Shown: piece after piece, positions 8,815-18,311 of the stretch
Layout: every line of letters begins with the position of its first letter
How positions within the stretch are numbered: position 1 is the stretch's first letter
Assembly (NCBI GenBank): GCA_963760225.1
Contig: CAVXCD010000001.1
Span: 62,001-126,000, forward strand
DNA length: 64,000 nt
From: 13-2-20CM-66-19 sp963760225
GTDB taxonomy: Bacteria; Pseudomonadota; Gammaproteobacteria; Steroidobacterales; Steroidobacteraceae
Reading direction: 5' to 3'
Notes under the pieces: generated by a model
Database searches by the model: none
What the model saw: the letters and a program-made list of their open reading frames with translations, nothing else
Told to the model about the DNA's origin: nothing
Position numbers and translations under genes: made by a program

Positions 8815-8817
8815 AAT
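8809..8817 (+). promoter_or_regulatory. Extended -10 promoter element of rpoH
   Basis: TGCTAAAAT is a close match to an extended -10 (TGnTATAAT). A start near 8824 would leave a leader of about 19-20 bases that carries the ribosome-binding site GGGAG (8833-8837). No good -35 at the right spacing; the CIRCE half-site occupies that position. Confidence 0.6.
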
Positions 8818-8842
8818 GCCGCTCCAAGCCACGGGAGATTGC

Positions 8843-9712
<870 letters not shown>

Positions 9713-9735
9713 GCCGCCCTCGCCGGCGTCTGGCC

Positions 9736-10203
9736 ATGCGCAGCGTGACCGACTGGCTGAGCGAGTACGGTCTGAGTCACCAGCACCCGACCAACAAACT
9801 GCTGCACTGGATCTGCGTCCCGCCGATCGTGCTGTCGGTGATGGGACTGCTGTGGTCGGTGCCGGTCCCGGCCGCTTTCAGTGCGGCCTCTCCCTGGCTC
9901 AACTGGGCCACCCTGGCCGCCGCCGCCGCCGTCCTCTACTACCTGGTGCTCTCGCCGGCGCTCGCCTGCGGCGTGCTCGGAGCATTCGCGGTGCTGCTGA
10001 TCATCACGCAGTGGCTCACGCACCTGCCCTGGCCGCTGTGGCTGACCTCGGTGGCGATCTTCGTCGTGGCGTGGATCGGGCAGTTCGTCGGCCACGCCGT
10101 CGAGGGCCGGCGCCCTTCCTTCTTCAAGGACCTGCAGTTCCTGTTGATCGGGCCGCTGTGGCTGCTGGCAGCGGTGTACCGCCGCTTCAGCGTCCCGTAC
10201 TGA
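9736..10203 (+). CDS. Mpo1-like (DUF962/YGL010w) membrane protein
   Basis: 155 residues with four hydrophobic segments and the family's conserved His-bearing blocks: SHQHPTNKLLHWICVPP at the start, GHAVEGRRPSFF in the last third, and the closing LLIGPLWLLAAVYRR. Yeast Mpo1 of this family is an Fe(II)-dependent dioxygenase that shortens 2-hydroxy fatty acids; bacterial members are mostly uncharacterised. It follows rpoH by 23 bp on the same strand and overlaps the 3' end of the convergent malic enzyme gene by 17 bp. Confidence 0.85.
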   Translation: MRSVTDWLSEYGLSHQHPTNKLLHWICVPPIVLSVMGLLWSVPVPAAFSAASPWLNWATLAAAAAVLYYLVLSPALACGVLGAFAVLLIITQWLTHLPWPLWLTSVAIFVVAWIGQFVGHAVEGRRPSFFKDLQFLLIGPLWLLAAVYRRFSVPY

Positions 10204-11503
10204 GGCGCAGCTCCGCATCCGCCGCCGCGCGCACTGCCGCGGTGACTTTCTCGTGCAATTCCTTGTCGAGCGGATCGGGCACCAGCTCATCGCCGCGCGC
10301 CTGCGCCGCGATCGCATGCGCCGCCGCCATCAGCATCGCGTCGGAGAAGCCGCGCGCGCGCGCCGCGAGTGCGCCTTTGAACAGGCCGGGAAAGGCGAGC
10401 ACGTTGTTGATACCCTTGCCGTCGGCGGCAAACGCGGCGCCGTGCGCGCGCGCCACCAGCGGCTCGATCTCGGGATCCGGATTCGACAGCGCGAGCAGCA
10501 CCTGGCCCTTGCGCACCCACTCGGGCCTGATGAGGCCCTTCACCCCGGTGGTGGCGATCACGATATCGGCGCGCTGCATGAGCGCCTCGAGCGTCACGCC
10601 TTCCACGCCAGAAGGGGCGAGCCGCGCGACCGCGGCAGGATTGCGGTCCGTGCCGAGCACCTGGCGCACGCCGTAGGCCTGCAGCAGCCGCACGATGCCC
10701 GCGCCCGCCGCGCCGAGGCCGATCTGCCCGACGATGCTGCTCTTCAGGTCGATGCCGGCATGGCGCTGGGCGCTGATGAGCGCGGCCAGCACCACCACGG
10801 CGGTGCCGTGCTGGTCATCGTGCAGCACCGGCTTGTCCAGCCGCGCGCGCAGCTGCTGCTCGATCTCGAAGCACTCGGGAGCGGCGAAGTCTTCGAGCTG
10901 AATGGCGCCGAAGGAGCTGGCGATGCCGCTGACGATATCGACCACGCGCGCCGGCTCGGTCTCCTCGAGCAGGATCGGCACGCCATTGATGCCGACCAGA
11001 TCGGCGAACAGCGCGGCCTTGCCTTCCATGACCGGCAGCCCGGCGAGCGCGCCGATGTTGCCCAGCCCGAGCACCGCGGTGCCGTTGGTGACGACGGCGA
11101 CGGTGCTGCCGAGGGCGGTGAAGTCCCAGGCCGCCGCGGGGTCGTTGCGGATGGCGAGACATACGCGCGCCACTCCGGGGGTGTAGACGTCGCGCAGTAT
11201 CTGGCGCGTCGTGATGGGCACGGTGGCGACGGTGCGGATCTTGCCGCCGCGATGCCGGTTGAACACGCGGTCCGACTTGCCCACGAAGCGCGCATTCGGT
11301 AACTGGCCGATACGCTCGAACAGCGAGCGGTCGGCCTCCTCGTCCATCTCGAGCGTGATCTCCCACAGCGTGCGGCCCTGGTCGCGCCGCAATGCCGTCA
11401 GGTGCTCGATGGCGAGTCCCGCGTCGGCGATGACCTGCAGCACTTTGGCGAGGCTGCCCGGCTGGTGGACGGTCTCCACCATGAGGATCTCGGGAATCTT
11501 CAT
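10187..11503 (-). CDS. Malic enzyme with N-terminal ACT domain
   Basis: Oxidative decarboxylation of malate to pyruvate with NAD(P)+. 438 residues: an ACT-type regulatory domain at about residues 5-75 (PGSLAKVLQVIADAGLAIEHL), then the malic enzyme N-domain (YTPGVARVCLAI, the Lys-bearing MEGKAALF, metal-site HDDQHGTAVVVLAAL) and the NAD-binding domain (IGLGAAGAGIVRLLQ). The phosphotransacetylase-like C-terminal domain of MaeB is absent. The N-terminal ACT domain points to allosteric control by an amino acid or other small ligand. Cofactor preference cannot be read with certainty. Confidence 0.92.
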   Translation of the reverse strand: MKIPEILMVETVHQPGSLAKVLQVIADAGLAIEHLTALRRDQGRTLWEITLEMDEEADRSLFERIGQLPNARFVGKSDRVFNRHRGGKIRTVATVPITTRQILRDVYTPGVARVCLAIRNDPAAAWDFTALGSTVAVVTNGTAVLGLGNIGALAGLPVMEGKAALFADLVGINGVPILLEETEPARVVDIVSGIASSFGAIQLEDFAAPECFEIEQQLRARLDKPVLHDDQHGTAVVVLAALISAQRHAGIDLKSSIVGQIGLGAAGAGIVRLLQAYGVRQVLGTDRNPAAVARLAPSGVEGVTLEALMQRADIVIATTGVKGLIRPEWVRKGQVLLALSNPDPEIEPLVARAHGAAFAADGKGINNVLAFPGLFKGALAARARGFSDAMLMAAAHAIAAQARGDELVPDPLDKELHEKVTAAVRAAADAELRLSTGR

Positions 11504-11570
11504 GGCGGCAGAGGTTGCACCAAGGCCAGCGCCGATGCCAGCGCAGATGTCCCGCCGCGGCGATACCCGC

Positions 11571-11576
11571 TATCAT
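11571..11576 (+). promoter_or_regulatory. Candidate -10 box of the acyl-CoA dehydrogenase gene
   Basis: CTATCATTC, with TATCAT 40 bases before the GTG start at 11617. A purine-rich TTTGAGGT at 11602-11609 would be the ribosome-binding site. Same sequence style as the -10 boxes of ftsY, rpoH and the hydrolase at 47273. Confidence 0.4.
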
Positions 11577-11616
11577 TCGCGCCCCTTCGCACCAGCCTTT
11601 TTTTGAGGTATCGACC

Positions 11617-12828
11617 GTGGCCACCGCCGCCGCTCCCACCCCCGCCGCCGCCGGCAAGGCAGCCGCCCCCGTGCTCGATCCGCTCGACCTGTACGACGTG
11701 CGTGCCGCACTGAGCGAGGACGAGCGGCTGGTGCAGGCTGCCGTGGCGCGGCTGGTGGACGCCGAGGTGCTGCCGATCATCCAGCGCTGCTTCGAGGAGC
11801 ATCGCTTTCCGCGCGAGCTGGTCCCGCTGCTGGCCGCGCAGGGATTGCTGGGGTCCTCCCTCCAGGGGTACGACTGCGCCGGCCTGAACGCGATCTGCTA
11901 CGGCCTGATCTGCCAGGAACTGGAGCGCGGCGACTCAGGTATACGCAGCTTCGTGTCCGTGCAGTCCTCGCTGTGCATGTATCCGATCTGGGCCTACGGC
12001 AGCGAGGAGCAGAAGCAGCGCTACCTGCCGCGCATGGCGCGCGGCGAGGTCATCGGCTGCTTCGGCCTCACCGAGCCGCACGGCGGCTCGGATCCGGCCA
12101 ACATGAAGACCCACGCGAAAAGGCGCGGGACTGATTGGGTCATCAATGGCTCGAAAATGTGGATCACCAACGGGGCGATCGCCGACCTCGCGGTAGTGTG
12201 GGCCATGACCCCCGAGGGCATCCGTGGCTTCCTCATCGATAAGGGCACGCCGGGATTCTCCACCTCCGAGATCCAGCACAAGTTCTCGCTGCGCGCCTCG
12301 GTGACGGCGGCGCTGTTCTTCGACAATGTCGTGGTGCCCGACAGCCAGGTGCTGCCCGGCGTGCTCGGGCTCAAAGGGCCGCTGTCCTGCCTGACCCAGG
12401 CGCGCTACGGCATCTGCTGGGGCGTGATCGGTGCGGCACAGGCCTGCCTGCGGCAGGTGCTCGACTACAGCGCAACGCGCGAACTGTTCGGCCGCCCGCT
12501 GGCGGCAAACCAGGCAGTGCAGCTGCGCCTGGCCGACATGGCCCGGCGTATCACCAGCGCACAGCTGCTCGCGCTGCACCTCGGGCGGCTCAAGGATGCA
12601 AACGCCATGCAGCCGGCGCAGGTCTCGCTCGCCAAGTGGAACAACTGCCGCATGGCGCTCGACGTGGCGCGCGACTGCCGCGACCTGCTGGGCGGCTCGG
12701 GAATCAGCGCCGAGTACGTGCCCATCCGCCACATGCTGAACCTCGAGAGCGTCATCACCTACGAGGGCACCGAGACCATCCACCAGCTCACCATCGGGCG
12801 CGAGCTGACGGGCATCAGCGCGTTCTGA
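11617..12828 (+). CDS. gcdH: Acyl-CoA dehydrogenase, glutaryl-CoA dehydrogenase type
   Basis: FAD flavoprotein of the acyl-CoA dehydrogenase superfamily. The C-terminal block TYEGTETIHQLTIGRELTG carries the catalytic Glu in the position and context typical of glutaryl-CoA dehydrogenase, which converts glutaryl-CoA to crotonyl-CoA in lysine and tryptophan breakdown. Other marks: GCFGLTEPHGGSDPANM and the FAD-binding LLGGSGISAEY. GTG at 11617 (403 residues) is preferred over an in-frame start about 100 bp upstream because of the GAGG site ten bases before it; the extra stretch is not homologous-looking. The Ala/Pro-rich first 25 residues are likely disordered. Head to head with malic enzyme. 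Confidence 0.9.
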   Translation: MATAAAPTPAAAGKAAAPVLDPLDLYDVRAALSEDERLVQAAVARLVDAEVLPIIQRCFEEHRFPRELVPLLAAQGLLGSSLQGYDCAGLNAICYGLICQELERGDSGIRSFVSVQSSLCMYPIWAYGSEEQKQRYLPRMARGEVIGCFGLTEPHGGSDPANMKTHAKRRGTDWVINGSKMWITNGAIADLAVVWAMTPEGIRGFLIDKGTPGFSTSEIQHKFSLRASVTAALFFDNVVVPDSQVLPGVLGLKGPLSCLTQARYGICWGVIGAAQACLRQVLDYSATRELFGRPLAANQAVQLRLADMARRITSAQLLALHLGRLKDANAMQPAQVSLAKWNNCRMALDVARDCRDLLGGSGISAEYVPIRHMLNLESVITYEGTETIHQLTIGRELTGISAF

Positions 12829-12830
12829 CC

Positions 12831-14486
12831 TTACTGCGTCACCGCCGGCGGCAGCGTCATCGCCGCCGGCGACAACAGGTAGAAGGCGACCGCGACGACG
12901 ATCAGGTAGGCGAGCAGGATGAAGGTCCAGCCCATGTTGTGGCGGATGACATCGCCTTCCTTGCGTACGAACTTGCTGGTCGAGACGCCGACGCTGGCGG
13001 TCTGCGGCGCTATCGGCTTGCCAATCTCCGCTCCCACCGAATTCAGCGTCGGTAGCAGCAGCGGCGGCATGCCGAGCTGTGCGCCGACCAGCGCCTGGAA
13101 CTTGCCGAACATGGCGTTGGTGGAGGTGTTCGAGCCCGACAGCGCCACACCGATGAAGCCGAGGATCGGTGCAACGATGATGAACGCGGTGCCCATGCTG
13201 GCGAAGCCCTTGGCGAGCGAGGCCGCCATGCCGGAGTAGTTGAAGGTGTAGGCGAGTCCGAAGATGTACACGCCCACCAGCAGCGCGCCCCACATCTGGT
13301 GGAAGGTGCGCCGGAAGACCTCGCCGAGCTGCGCGACCCTCAGACGGCCCATGACGATCAGCAGCAGCGCGACGATCACCCAGGAAGTGAGGATGGCCGT
13401 GCCGGCGATGTAGGGCGCGAAGTTGAACACGGCGGTCACGCTCGGTTTGGCGGCGCTGCAGGTGCTGGCGAGCGCCGAGCAGCCAACCGCCTGCGCCTTG
13501 AACCAGCTGATCTTCGGCAGCGGCGACCAGGGTCCGGTCCAGGCGGCCACCACGATCAGCAGCACCGCGAACGGCATCCACGCCTGCAGCACCTCGCCGC
13601 TGCTGAGCCCGTGCCCCTGGTGCTGCCGGGCGACGGCCGCATCCACCGGGACACCGCCGTAGCCGAGCACGCTCTTCGGCTGCCAGAACTTCAGCAGCGT
13701 GAGCAGCGCCGCGAAGCACACGATCGAGCCGGTGACGTCGGGCAGGTAGGGGCCGAGGTGCACGGCCACCGGATACTGGCCGGCGATGTAGCCGAGCGAG
13801 CCGACCACCGCCAGTGGCCAGGCGCCCTTCATCCCCTCGCGGCCCGACACCAGATACAACAGCACCCACGGCGGCAGCAGCGCCAGCACCGCCACCACAG
13901 TGCCCACCGAACCCGACAGCGCGAGCAGCGGATAGCCGGTGACCGCGGCGAGCGCGATGAGCGGCGCACCGAGCGCGCCGAAGGAGACCGGCGCGTTGTT
14001 GGCGATCGCGGCGACGCGGATCGCGTTGAGATCGGAGATGCCGAGCGAGATGAGAATCGGCGCGACTACTGCCCACGGATAGCCGAAGCCGACCAGCCCC
14101 TCGAGCAGCGCGCCGAAGGCCCAGGCGAACAGCATCGTCTGCACGCGCACGTCCATGCTGCCCTGGGCGATCAGCCAGCGGCGGAAGTTCTCGAACACGC
14201 CGCATACCCCGAGCGTGTTGAACAGCACCATGCCCCAGAAGGTGATCCAGTCGACGTTCCACACGCCGGTGGCGGCGCCGTAGAGATAGGCGTGGCCGCC
14301 GTCGCCGGCGGGCATCTTCCATACCCAGGCGGCGAGTGCGAACGTGATCACCGAGCCGATGAGCGTCGCCAGCCACGCGGGGGTGCGGAACACCGCCAGC
14401 ATCACCAGCAGTGACACCACCGGGATGAGCGCCACGAGGCAGGTGAGCGTCAGGTTGCCGAGCGGGTCGAGCACTTGCGTGAACAT
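12831..14486 (-). CDS. lldP: L-lactate permease (LldP/GlcA family)
   Basis: Inner-membrane lactate (or glycolate):H+ symporter of 551 residues with about 13 membrane helices. Family features: a start like MFTQVLDPLGNLTLT, GFGYPWAVVAPILISLGI, NNAPVSFGALGAPLIALA, and near the C-terminus SGSNTSTNAMFGKFQ followed by EIGKPIAPQTASVGVS. GGGAG-like site (GGGAGCCATC) before the ATG. It converges on the acyl-CoA dehydrogenase gene with two bases between the stops. No lactate dehydrogenase or lldR neighbour in the window, so lactate versus glycolate is open. Confidence 0.92.
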   Translation of the reverse strand: MFTQVLDPLGNLTLTCLVALIPVVSLLVMLAVFRTPAWLATLIGSVITFALAAWVWKMPAGDGGHAYLYGAATGVWNVDWITFWGMVLFNTLGVCGVFENFRRWLIAQGSMDVRVQTMLFAWAFGALLEGLVGFGYPWAVVAPILISLGISDLNAIRVAAIANNAPVSFGALGAPLIALAAVTGYPLLALSGSVGTVVAVLALLPPWVLLYLVSGREGMKGAWPLAVVGSLGYIAGQYPVAVHLGPYLPDVTGSIVCFAALLTLLKFWQPKSVLGYGGVPVDAAVARQHQGHGLSSGEVLQAWMPFAVLLIVVAAWTGPWSPLPKISWFKAQAVGCSALASTCSAAKPSVTAVFNFAPYIAGTAILTSWVIVALLLIVMGRLRVAQLGEVFRRTFHQMWGALLVGVYIFGLAYTFNYSGMAASLAKGFASMGTAFIIVAPILGFIGVALSGSNTSTNAMFGKFQALVGAQLGMPPLLLPTLNSVGAEIGKPIAPQTASVGVSTSKFVRKEGDVIRHNMGWTFILLAYLIVVAVAFYLLSPAAMTLPPAVTQ

Positions 14487-15007
14487 GATGGCTCCCTACG
14501 GCGGCGGGGCGGAGTGGCCGGTCACGTCCGGCGTCGCCGCGGATTGGTTTTTCTTACTCGACCGAACGGCGTGACAAGCTAGCACGGGCGCAGACGCGGC
14601 TCAAATGGCACCCCCGCCAACGGCACAGCTCACGTGCCGCAGGCGCATTTCATGGCGGCCGCGCCGTAAGCGCGCTCAGCTCGCCTGCTTCATGTCCGCC
14701 GGCGCCGGTGCGTGTGCTGAAGTTCCACGCGCCCACGGCGTCGCGGCATCCGCCGGTGCCCAGACGATGCTGGCCGCGAGCAGGGCGAGCAGCGCCAGCC
14801 AGTTGGCAAGGCGCTGCGCGTGGCGCGTATCGGCTTGTCGTGACGAGCAACTCATGGGCACTCATTACGCACGCCGAGCGCTGAGTGCCCCGGGGCACAA
14901 AAGTGACGCGGCAGCGAACAATCGTGGCGCAATGTGGCGGCGTGCTGTAGTTCGCTTTAACCGCGCACGCCCAGCCTGTAGCCTTGTTGTCCAATGAAGC
15001 TCGTGCC
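14487..15007. other. Intergenic region between lldP and the two-component operon
   Basis: 521 bp. It must hold the lldP promoter (reading left) and the response-regulator promoter (reading right). Apart from the weak small ORF listed separately at 14676-14855, I see no gene. The stretch from 14860 to 14990 is less GC-rich and is the likeliest site of the divergent promoters, but no hexamer pair is convincing. Confidence 0.5.
14676..14855 (-). CDS. Possible small secreted or membrane-anchored peptide
   Basis: 59 residues, ATG at 14853-14855. A basic start (RHAQR), a hydrophobic run (ANWLALLALLAASIVWAP) and a possible signal-peptidase site ADA-AT are followed by only about 20 polar residues. 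It looks like a signal-peptide-bearing mini-protein but has no recognised family, and in DNA of this GC content such an ORF can occur by chance. GAGTG before the start is a weak ribosome-binding site. Low confidence. Confidence 0.35.
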   Translation of the reverse strand: MSCSSRQADTRHAQRLANWLALLALLAASIVWAPADAATPWARGTSAHAPAPADMKQAS

Positions 15008-15700
15008 ATGAAGCGTCTCGTCGCCATTGTCGAGGACGAAGCGGCGATCCGCGACAACTACGCCGCCGCCTTCACCCGCGAGGGCTATGCGGTGCGCAGC
15101 TACGCCAACCGCGCGCAGGCGATGAGCGCGTTCGCGGCGCGCCTGCCGGACCTGGCGGTGATCGACATCTCGCTGCAGGACGAGCCCGAGGGCGGCTACG
15201 AGTTGTGCCGCCAGTTGCGCGCTCTGTCGGCGGAGCTGCCGATCATCTTCCTCACCGCGCGCGACAGCGAGATCGACGCGGTCTCGGGGCTGCGCCTGGG
15301 CGCAGACGATTTCCTCACCAAGGATCTGTCCCTGCCGCACCTCATCGCGCGCGTCAACGCGCTGTTTCGCCGCGTGGATGCGCTGCGCAAACCGGCCGCC
15401 GGCGCCGGCGAGCTCATCCGCCGCGGGCCGCTCACCCTGGACGCCGAGCGCATGCAGGCGCAGTGGGACGGCCAGGTGGTGCTGCTGTCGCTGACCGAGT
15501 TCTGGATGGTGCACGCGCTGGCGCGCCACCCCGGTCACGTGCGCAGCCGCCAGCAGCTCATGGACGCCGCCAACGTGGTGCTCGACGACAACACCATCAC
15601 CTCGCACGTGAAACGCATTCGCCGCAAGTTCCAGGCCGTCGACCCGCAGTTCGACGCCGTGCAGACGGTCTACGGCATGGGCTATCGCTGGGTCGAGTGA
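15008..15700 (+). CDS. Response regulator, OmpR family (dedicated-sortase type)
   Basis: 230 residues. Receiver domain 1-120 with acidic pocket EDE (9-11), phospho-acceptor Asp53 (VIDISL), Thr in FLTARD and Lys in LTKD; winged-helix DNA-binding domain from about 130 ending QTVYGMGYRWVE. The sequence and its pairing with the long kinase 13 bp downstream recall the response regulator of the proteobacterial dedicated sortase system, but no sortase gene is within this window. ATG at 15008 chosen over an in-frame TTG 24 bases upstream because it gives the canonical MKRLVAIVEDE start. Confidence 0.9.
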   Translation: MKRLVAIVEDEAAIRDNYAAAFTREGYAVRSYANRAQAMSAFAARLPDLAVIDISLQDEPEGGYELCRQLRALSAELPIIFLTARDSEIDAVSGLRLGADDFLTKDLSLPHLIARVNALFRRVDALRKPAAGAGELIRRGPLTLDAERMQAQWDGQVVLLSLTEFWMVHALARHPGHVRSRQQLMDAANVVLDDNTITSHVKRIRRKFQAVDPQFDAVQTVYGMGYRWVE

Positions 15701-15713
15701 GGCCGGTGCGTGC

Positions 15714-17720
15714 ATGTCACTGCGCCTGAAGCTGCTGTTGCTCGGCCTCGCCACGCTGGTGCTGCCGTGGGCAGGGTGCAACTACGCCCGCGAGATGGAG
15801 TCGGCGCTGCGGGCGGGCGAGCAGACCTCGCTGCAGGCGGTCTCGCAGACCATCGCCGCCTCGCTCCAGGGCCGTACCGACCTGCTGTATCACGAGGCGC
15901 CGCTGGCCGCGGATCCGCAGGCGGATGCTTCACCGCCGGACGCGGTCGCCGCGGTGGCGCCGGCTGCCGGGCCCTATGACCTCAAGCCGATCGCACTCGC
16001 CACTGCGCCGCCGCTCGACGGCTACTCCGAGGACTGGCCGCGCGACCCGTCCGCCTGGGCGTACTTCCGCAAGGATGCGCACCATCGCTTCGGCATTCTC
16101 AGCGGCGTCTACGAGCGCATGCTGTACGTGCTGCTCGAAGTGCACGACGAGCATCCGCTGTTCGATGCACCAGGAACCAACACGCTCGATCCGGCGACCT
16201 TCGGCGATCGCGTGTGGATCGGCTTCGCTGACCCGCAGGGGCAGGAGCAGCAGCTGTTCCTCGCCGCCACCGGTCCCGGGGCGGTCACGGCGCGCCGCAT
16301 CGAGACGGGTGAATACGGCCAGCGCACCGCGGTGCTCGAGCCGCGCGTGCACGGGGCCTGGCAATCCACGCACGACGGCTATCGCATCGAGCTGCGCGTG
16401 CCGCTGTCGATGCTCGGCAGCCGTTTCGGAGTGCTGGTGGACGACCGCGATTCCCGCGGCGCCGTGCCGGTGAGCTACGGCACGCTGCGCAGCGATGACC
16501 TGCACACTCTCGGCCGGCTGATCGTCGCCGACCCGGCGCTCGGCTCATACCTCACGCAATTCCTGCAGCCGGGGCTGAAGCTGGCGGTGTCGACGCCCGA
16601 CGGGCGCGTGCTGGCCAGGGCGGACGCGCTCGCGCAGTCCACCACGCTCGGCACCGAGGCGCCGCTGCTGGCACGGCTGTACCGCCGCTTCGTCGACCGG
16701 CCGGGCGAGCGGCAGCTGCTCGAGTCGGATGCCCCGATCTACGATCGCGACCACGCCGCGGTGATTGGCCAGCTCGAGGTGACGCAGACCGCCGGCCGCT
16801 GGGTGCGACTGCGCGACCAGGCGCTCACCCGCATGCTCAACTTCACCGTCAGCACCAGCCTGGTGGCGGTGGTGGTGATGTTCGCCTTCGCGGCATGGCT
16901 GGCGCTGCGCCTCGAGCGGCTGCGCCGCGCGAGCGAATCGGCGCTGACACGCGCGGGAATCGAGACGCGCTTCCCCGAGACCGAGGCGCGCGACGAACTG
17001 GGCGACGTAGCGCGTGCCTTCGCGACGCTGCTCGCGCGCCTCAACGAGTACACCGGCTACCTGCGCACCCTCGCCGGCAAGCTCGCCCACGAGATCCGCA
17101 CCCCGCTCACCATCGTGCGCTCCTCGCTCGACAACCTCGACGCCGAGCAGGTGCCCGAGTCCGCGCGCACCTACCTGGCGCGCGCGCGCCAGGGCAGCGA
17201 ACGGCTCAATGCCATCCTGCTCGCCATGGGCGCGGCGACGCGCGTCGAGGAGGCCATCGGCAGCGCCGAGCGCGTCGATTTCGACCTGGTGCCGGTGCTC
17301 TCCTCGGCGCTCGGCGCCTACCGCAGCGCCTTCCCGCAGCGGCGCTTTCTCGGCGAACTGCCCGCGGGGCCGGTAATGCTGCATGGCGCACCGGACCTCA
17401 TTGTGCAGATGCTCGACAAGCTCATCGACAACGCGGTCGACTTCAGTCCCGCCGACGACGCGATCACGGTGCGGCTGCTGCTCGCTGCGCAGGCGGCTGT
17501 GATCGAGGTGGACAATCCCGGGCCGCCGCTGCCGCCGCAGCTCGCCGGCAGGCTGTTCGAGTCGCTGTGGCAGTCGCGCGCGGACGGCGACAGCCGGCCG
17601 CATTTCGGGCTGGGTCTGTACATCGTGCGGCTGATCGCCGAGTTCCACGGCGGCGCGGCTGCCGCTGGCAACCTCGCGGACGGCAGCGGGGTTCGCATCA
17701 GCGTGCGGCTCGCCCGCTAA
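15714..17720 (+). CDS. Membrane sensor histidine kinase with large periplasmic domain
   Basis: 668 residues. N-terminal membrane helix (residues 3-20), a periplasmic region of roughly 350 residues, a second helix near 376-398 (SLVAVVVMFAFAAWLAL), HAMP-like linker, HisKA box KLAHEIRTPL with His459, and an ATPase domain with N box LIDNAVDFS and GLGLYIV. The periplasmic part starts with LDGYSEDWPRD and WIGFADPQGQ-like stretches that resemble carbohydrate-binding-module-9/DOMON-type sandwich domains, as in kinases of the dedicated sortase system. The actual ligand is unknown. Operon with the response regulator (13 bp gap). Confidence 0.88.
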   Translation: MSLRLKLLLLGLATLVLPWAGCNYAREMESALRAGEQTSLQAVSQTIAASLQGRTDLLYHEAPLAADPQADASPPDAVAAVAPAAGPYDLKPIALATAPPLDGYSEDWPRDPSAWAYFRKDAHHRFGILSGVYERMLYVLLEVHDEHPLFDAPGTNTLDPATFGDRVWIGFADPQGQEQQLFLAATGPGAVTARRIETGEYGQRTAVLEPRVHGAWQSTHDGYRIELRVPLSMLGSRFGVLVDDRDSRGAVPVSYGTLRSDDLHTLGRLIVADPALGSYLTQFLQPGLKLAVSTPDGRVLARADALAQSTTLGTEAPLLARLYRRFVDRPGERQLLESDAPIYDRDHAAVIGQLEVTQTAGRWVRLRDQALTRMLNFTVSTSLVAVVVMFAFAAWLALRLERLRRASESALTRAGIETRFPETEARDELGDVARAFATLLARLNEYTGYLRTLAGKLAHEIRTPLTIVRSSLDNLDAEQVPESARTYLARARQGSERLNAILLAMGAATRVEEAIGSAERVDFDLVPVLSSALGAYRSAFPQRRFLGELPAGPVMLHGAPDLIVQMLDKLIDNAVDFSPADDAITVRLLLAAQAAVIEVDNPGPPLPPQLAGRLFESLWQSRADGDSRPHFGLGLYIVRLIAEFHGGAAAAGNLADGSGVRISVRLAR

Positions 17721-18311
17721 AGGTCCGGCCGCTCCCGTCAGCGGGCCGCGGAAGATTGCCGCAGCGCGGCAAAGACCGGAGCATTTTCAGCAGCTTATCG
17801 CGCTCGCCCGCACCCCTGCGGATGCCCGGCGCGGTGTGGGGAAGGCGCCACGGCTCCCCGTCACTTGTCGACAAATTGCGACATGGAAAAGTGTGCTGGA
17901 ATTAGTACAATAACCTTCAGAAGGCACCGTCCGTAAAGGACTTTTTTGAGGTCGAGCGGAGGTGTCCTTGGGAAGTGATGCGTGCACGCAGCGCTAATTG
18001 GAGGCATTTTACAACAGAAAACTCGGGGATCGACGCGGGCACGGGTGCGCAACCTCCAACTTTTGTGGGTTGTCAGGAACGACACAACGCGTGGATGAAC
18101 ACGCGGGCCTCGCGATAGAAGCCGGAGCTTCTTAGCTCCAAGCGTTTCAGCCGTAAAGACTTAGATGCTCGTGATGACGCGACATGCCGGTGCGCAGCGC
18201 CGACTCTGATTGAGTTCGTAAGGCGCGCACCTGCCGGAAGCTGACAGCGAACCACCGGGTCACTCGACGATCGGTACTCCAGCCCCGCCATAGCGCGGGG
18301 CTTTTTTTTCC
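17721..18311. other. 590-bp intergenic region, possible non-coding RNA locus
   Basis: No convincing protein gene on either strand; base composition from about 17870 to 18280 is clearly less GC-rich than the flanks. A -10-like TACAAT lies at 17906-17911 (+ strand) and a strong intrinsic terminator at 18281-18309 (+ strand). Between them are several short inverted repeats, for example GGAGCT-TCTT-AGCTCC near 18124-18139. This is what a structured RNA of about 390 nt, or a long 3' UTR of the kinase operon, would look like. It lacks the conserved blocks of tmRNA, RNase P RNA or 6S RNA that I can recognise. Confidence 0.4.
18281..18309 (+). terminator. Rho-independent terminator
   Basis: AGCCCCGC (18281-18288), loop CATAGC, GCGGGGCT (18295-18302), then eight T. 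It reads on the + strand and ends whatever is transcribed rightward from the kinase operon or the intergenic region. It sits two bases before the end of the oppositely oriented gltD. Confidence 0.9.

Noticed and set aside
11935..14376. An 813-codon minus-strand open frame over the acyl-CoA dehydrogenase and permease genes
   Set aside because: It spans two real genes, lies out of frame with lldP, and its product is Arg/Ala/Gly-rich without any domain.
17861..18291. Two minus-strand ORFs of 72-74 codons in the intergenic region
   Set aside because: No ribosome-binding site, no recognised domain, and they lie in the region whose structure points to RNA or UTR sequence.
17721..18311. tmRNA, RNase P RNA or 6S RNA
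   Set aside because: Searched by eye for the conserved blocks (tmRNA tag and CCA end, the GAGGAAAGTCC block of RNase P RNA) and did not find them.
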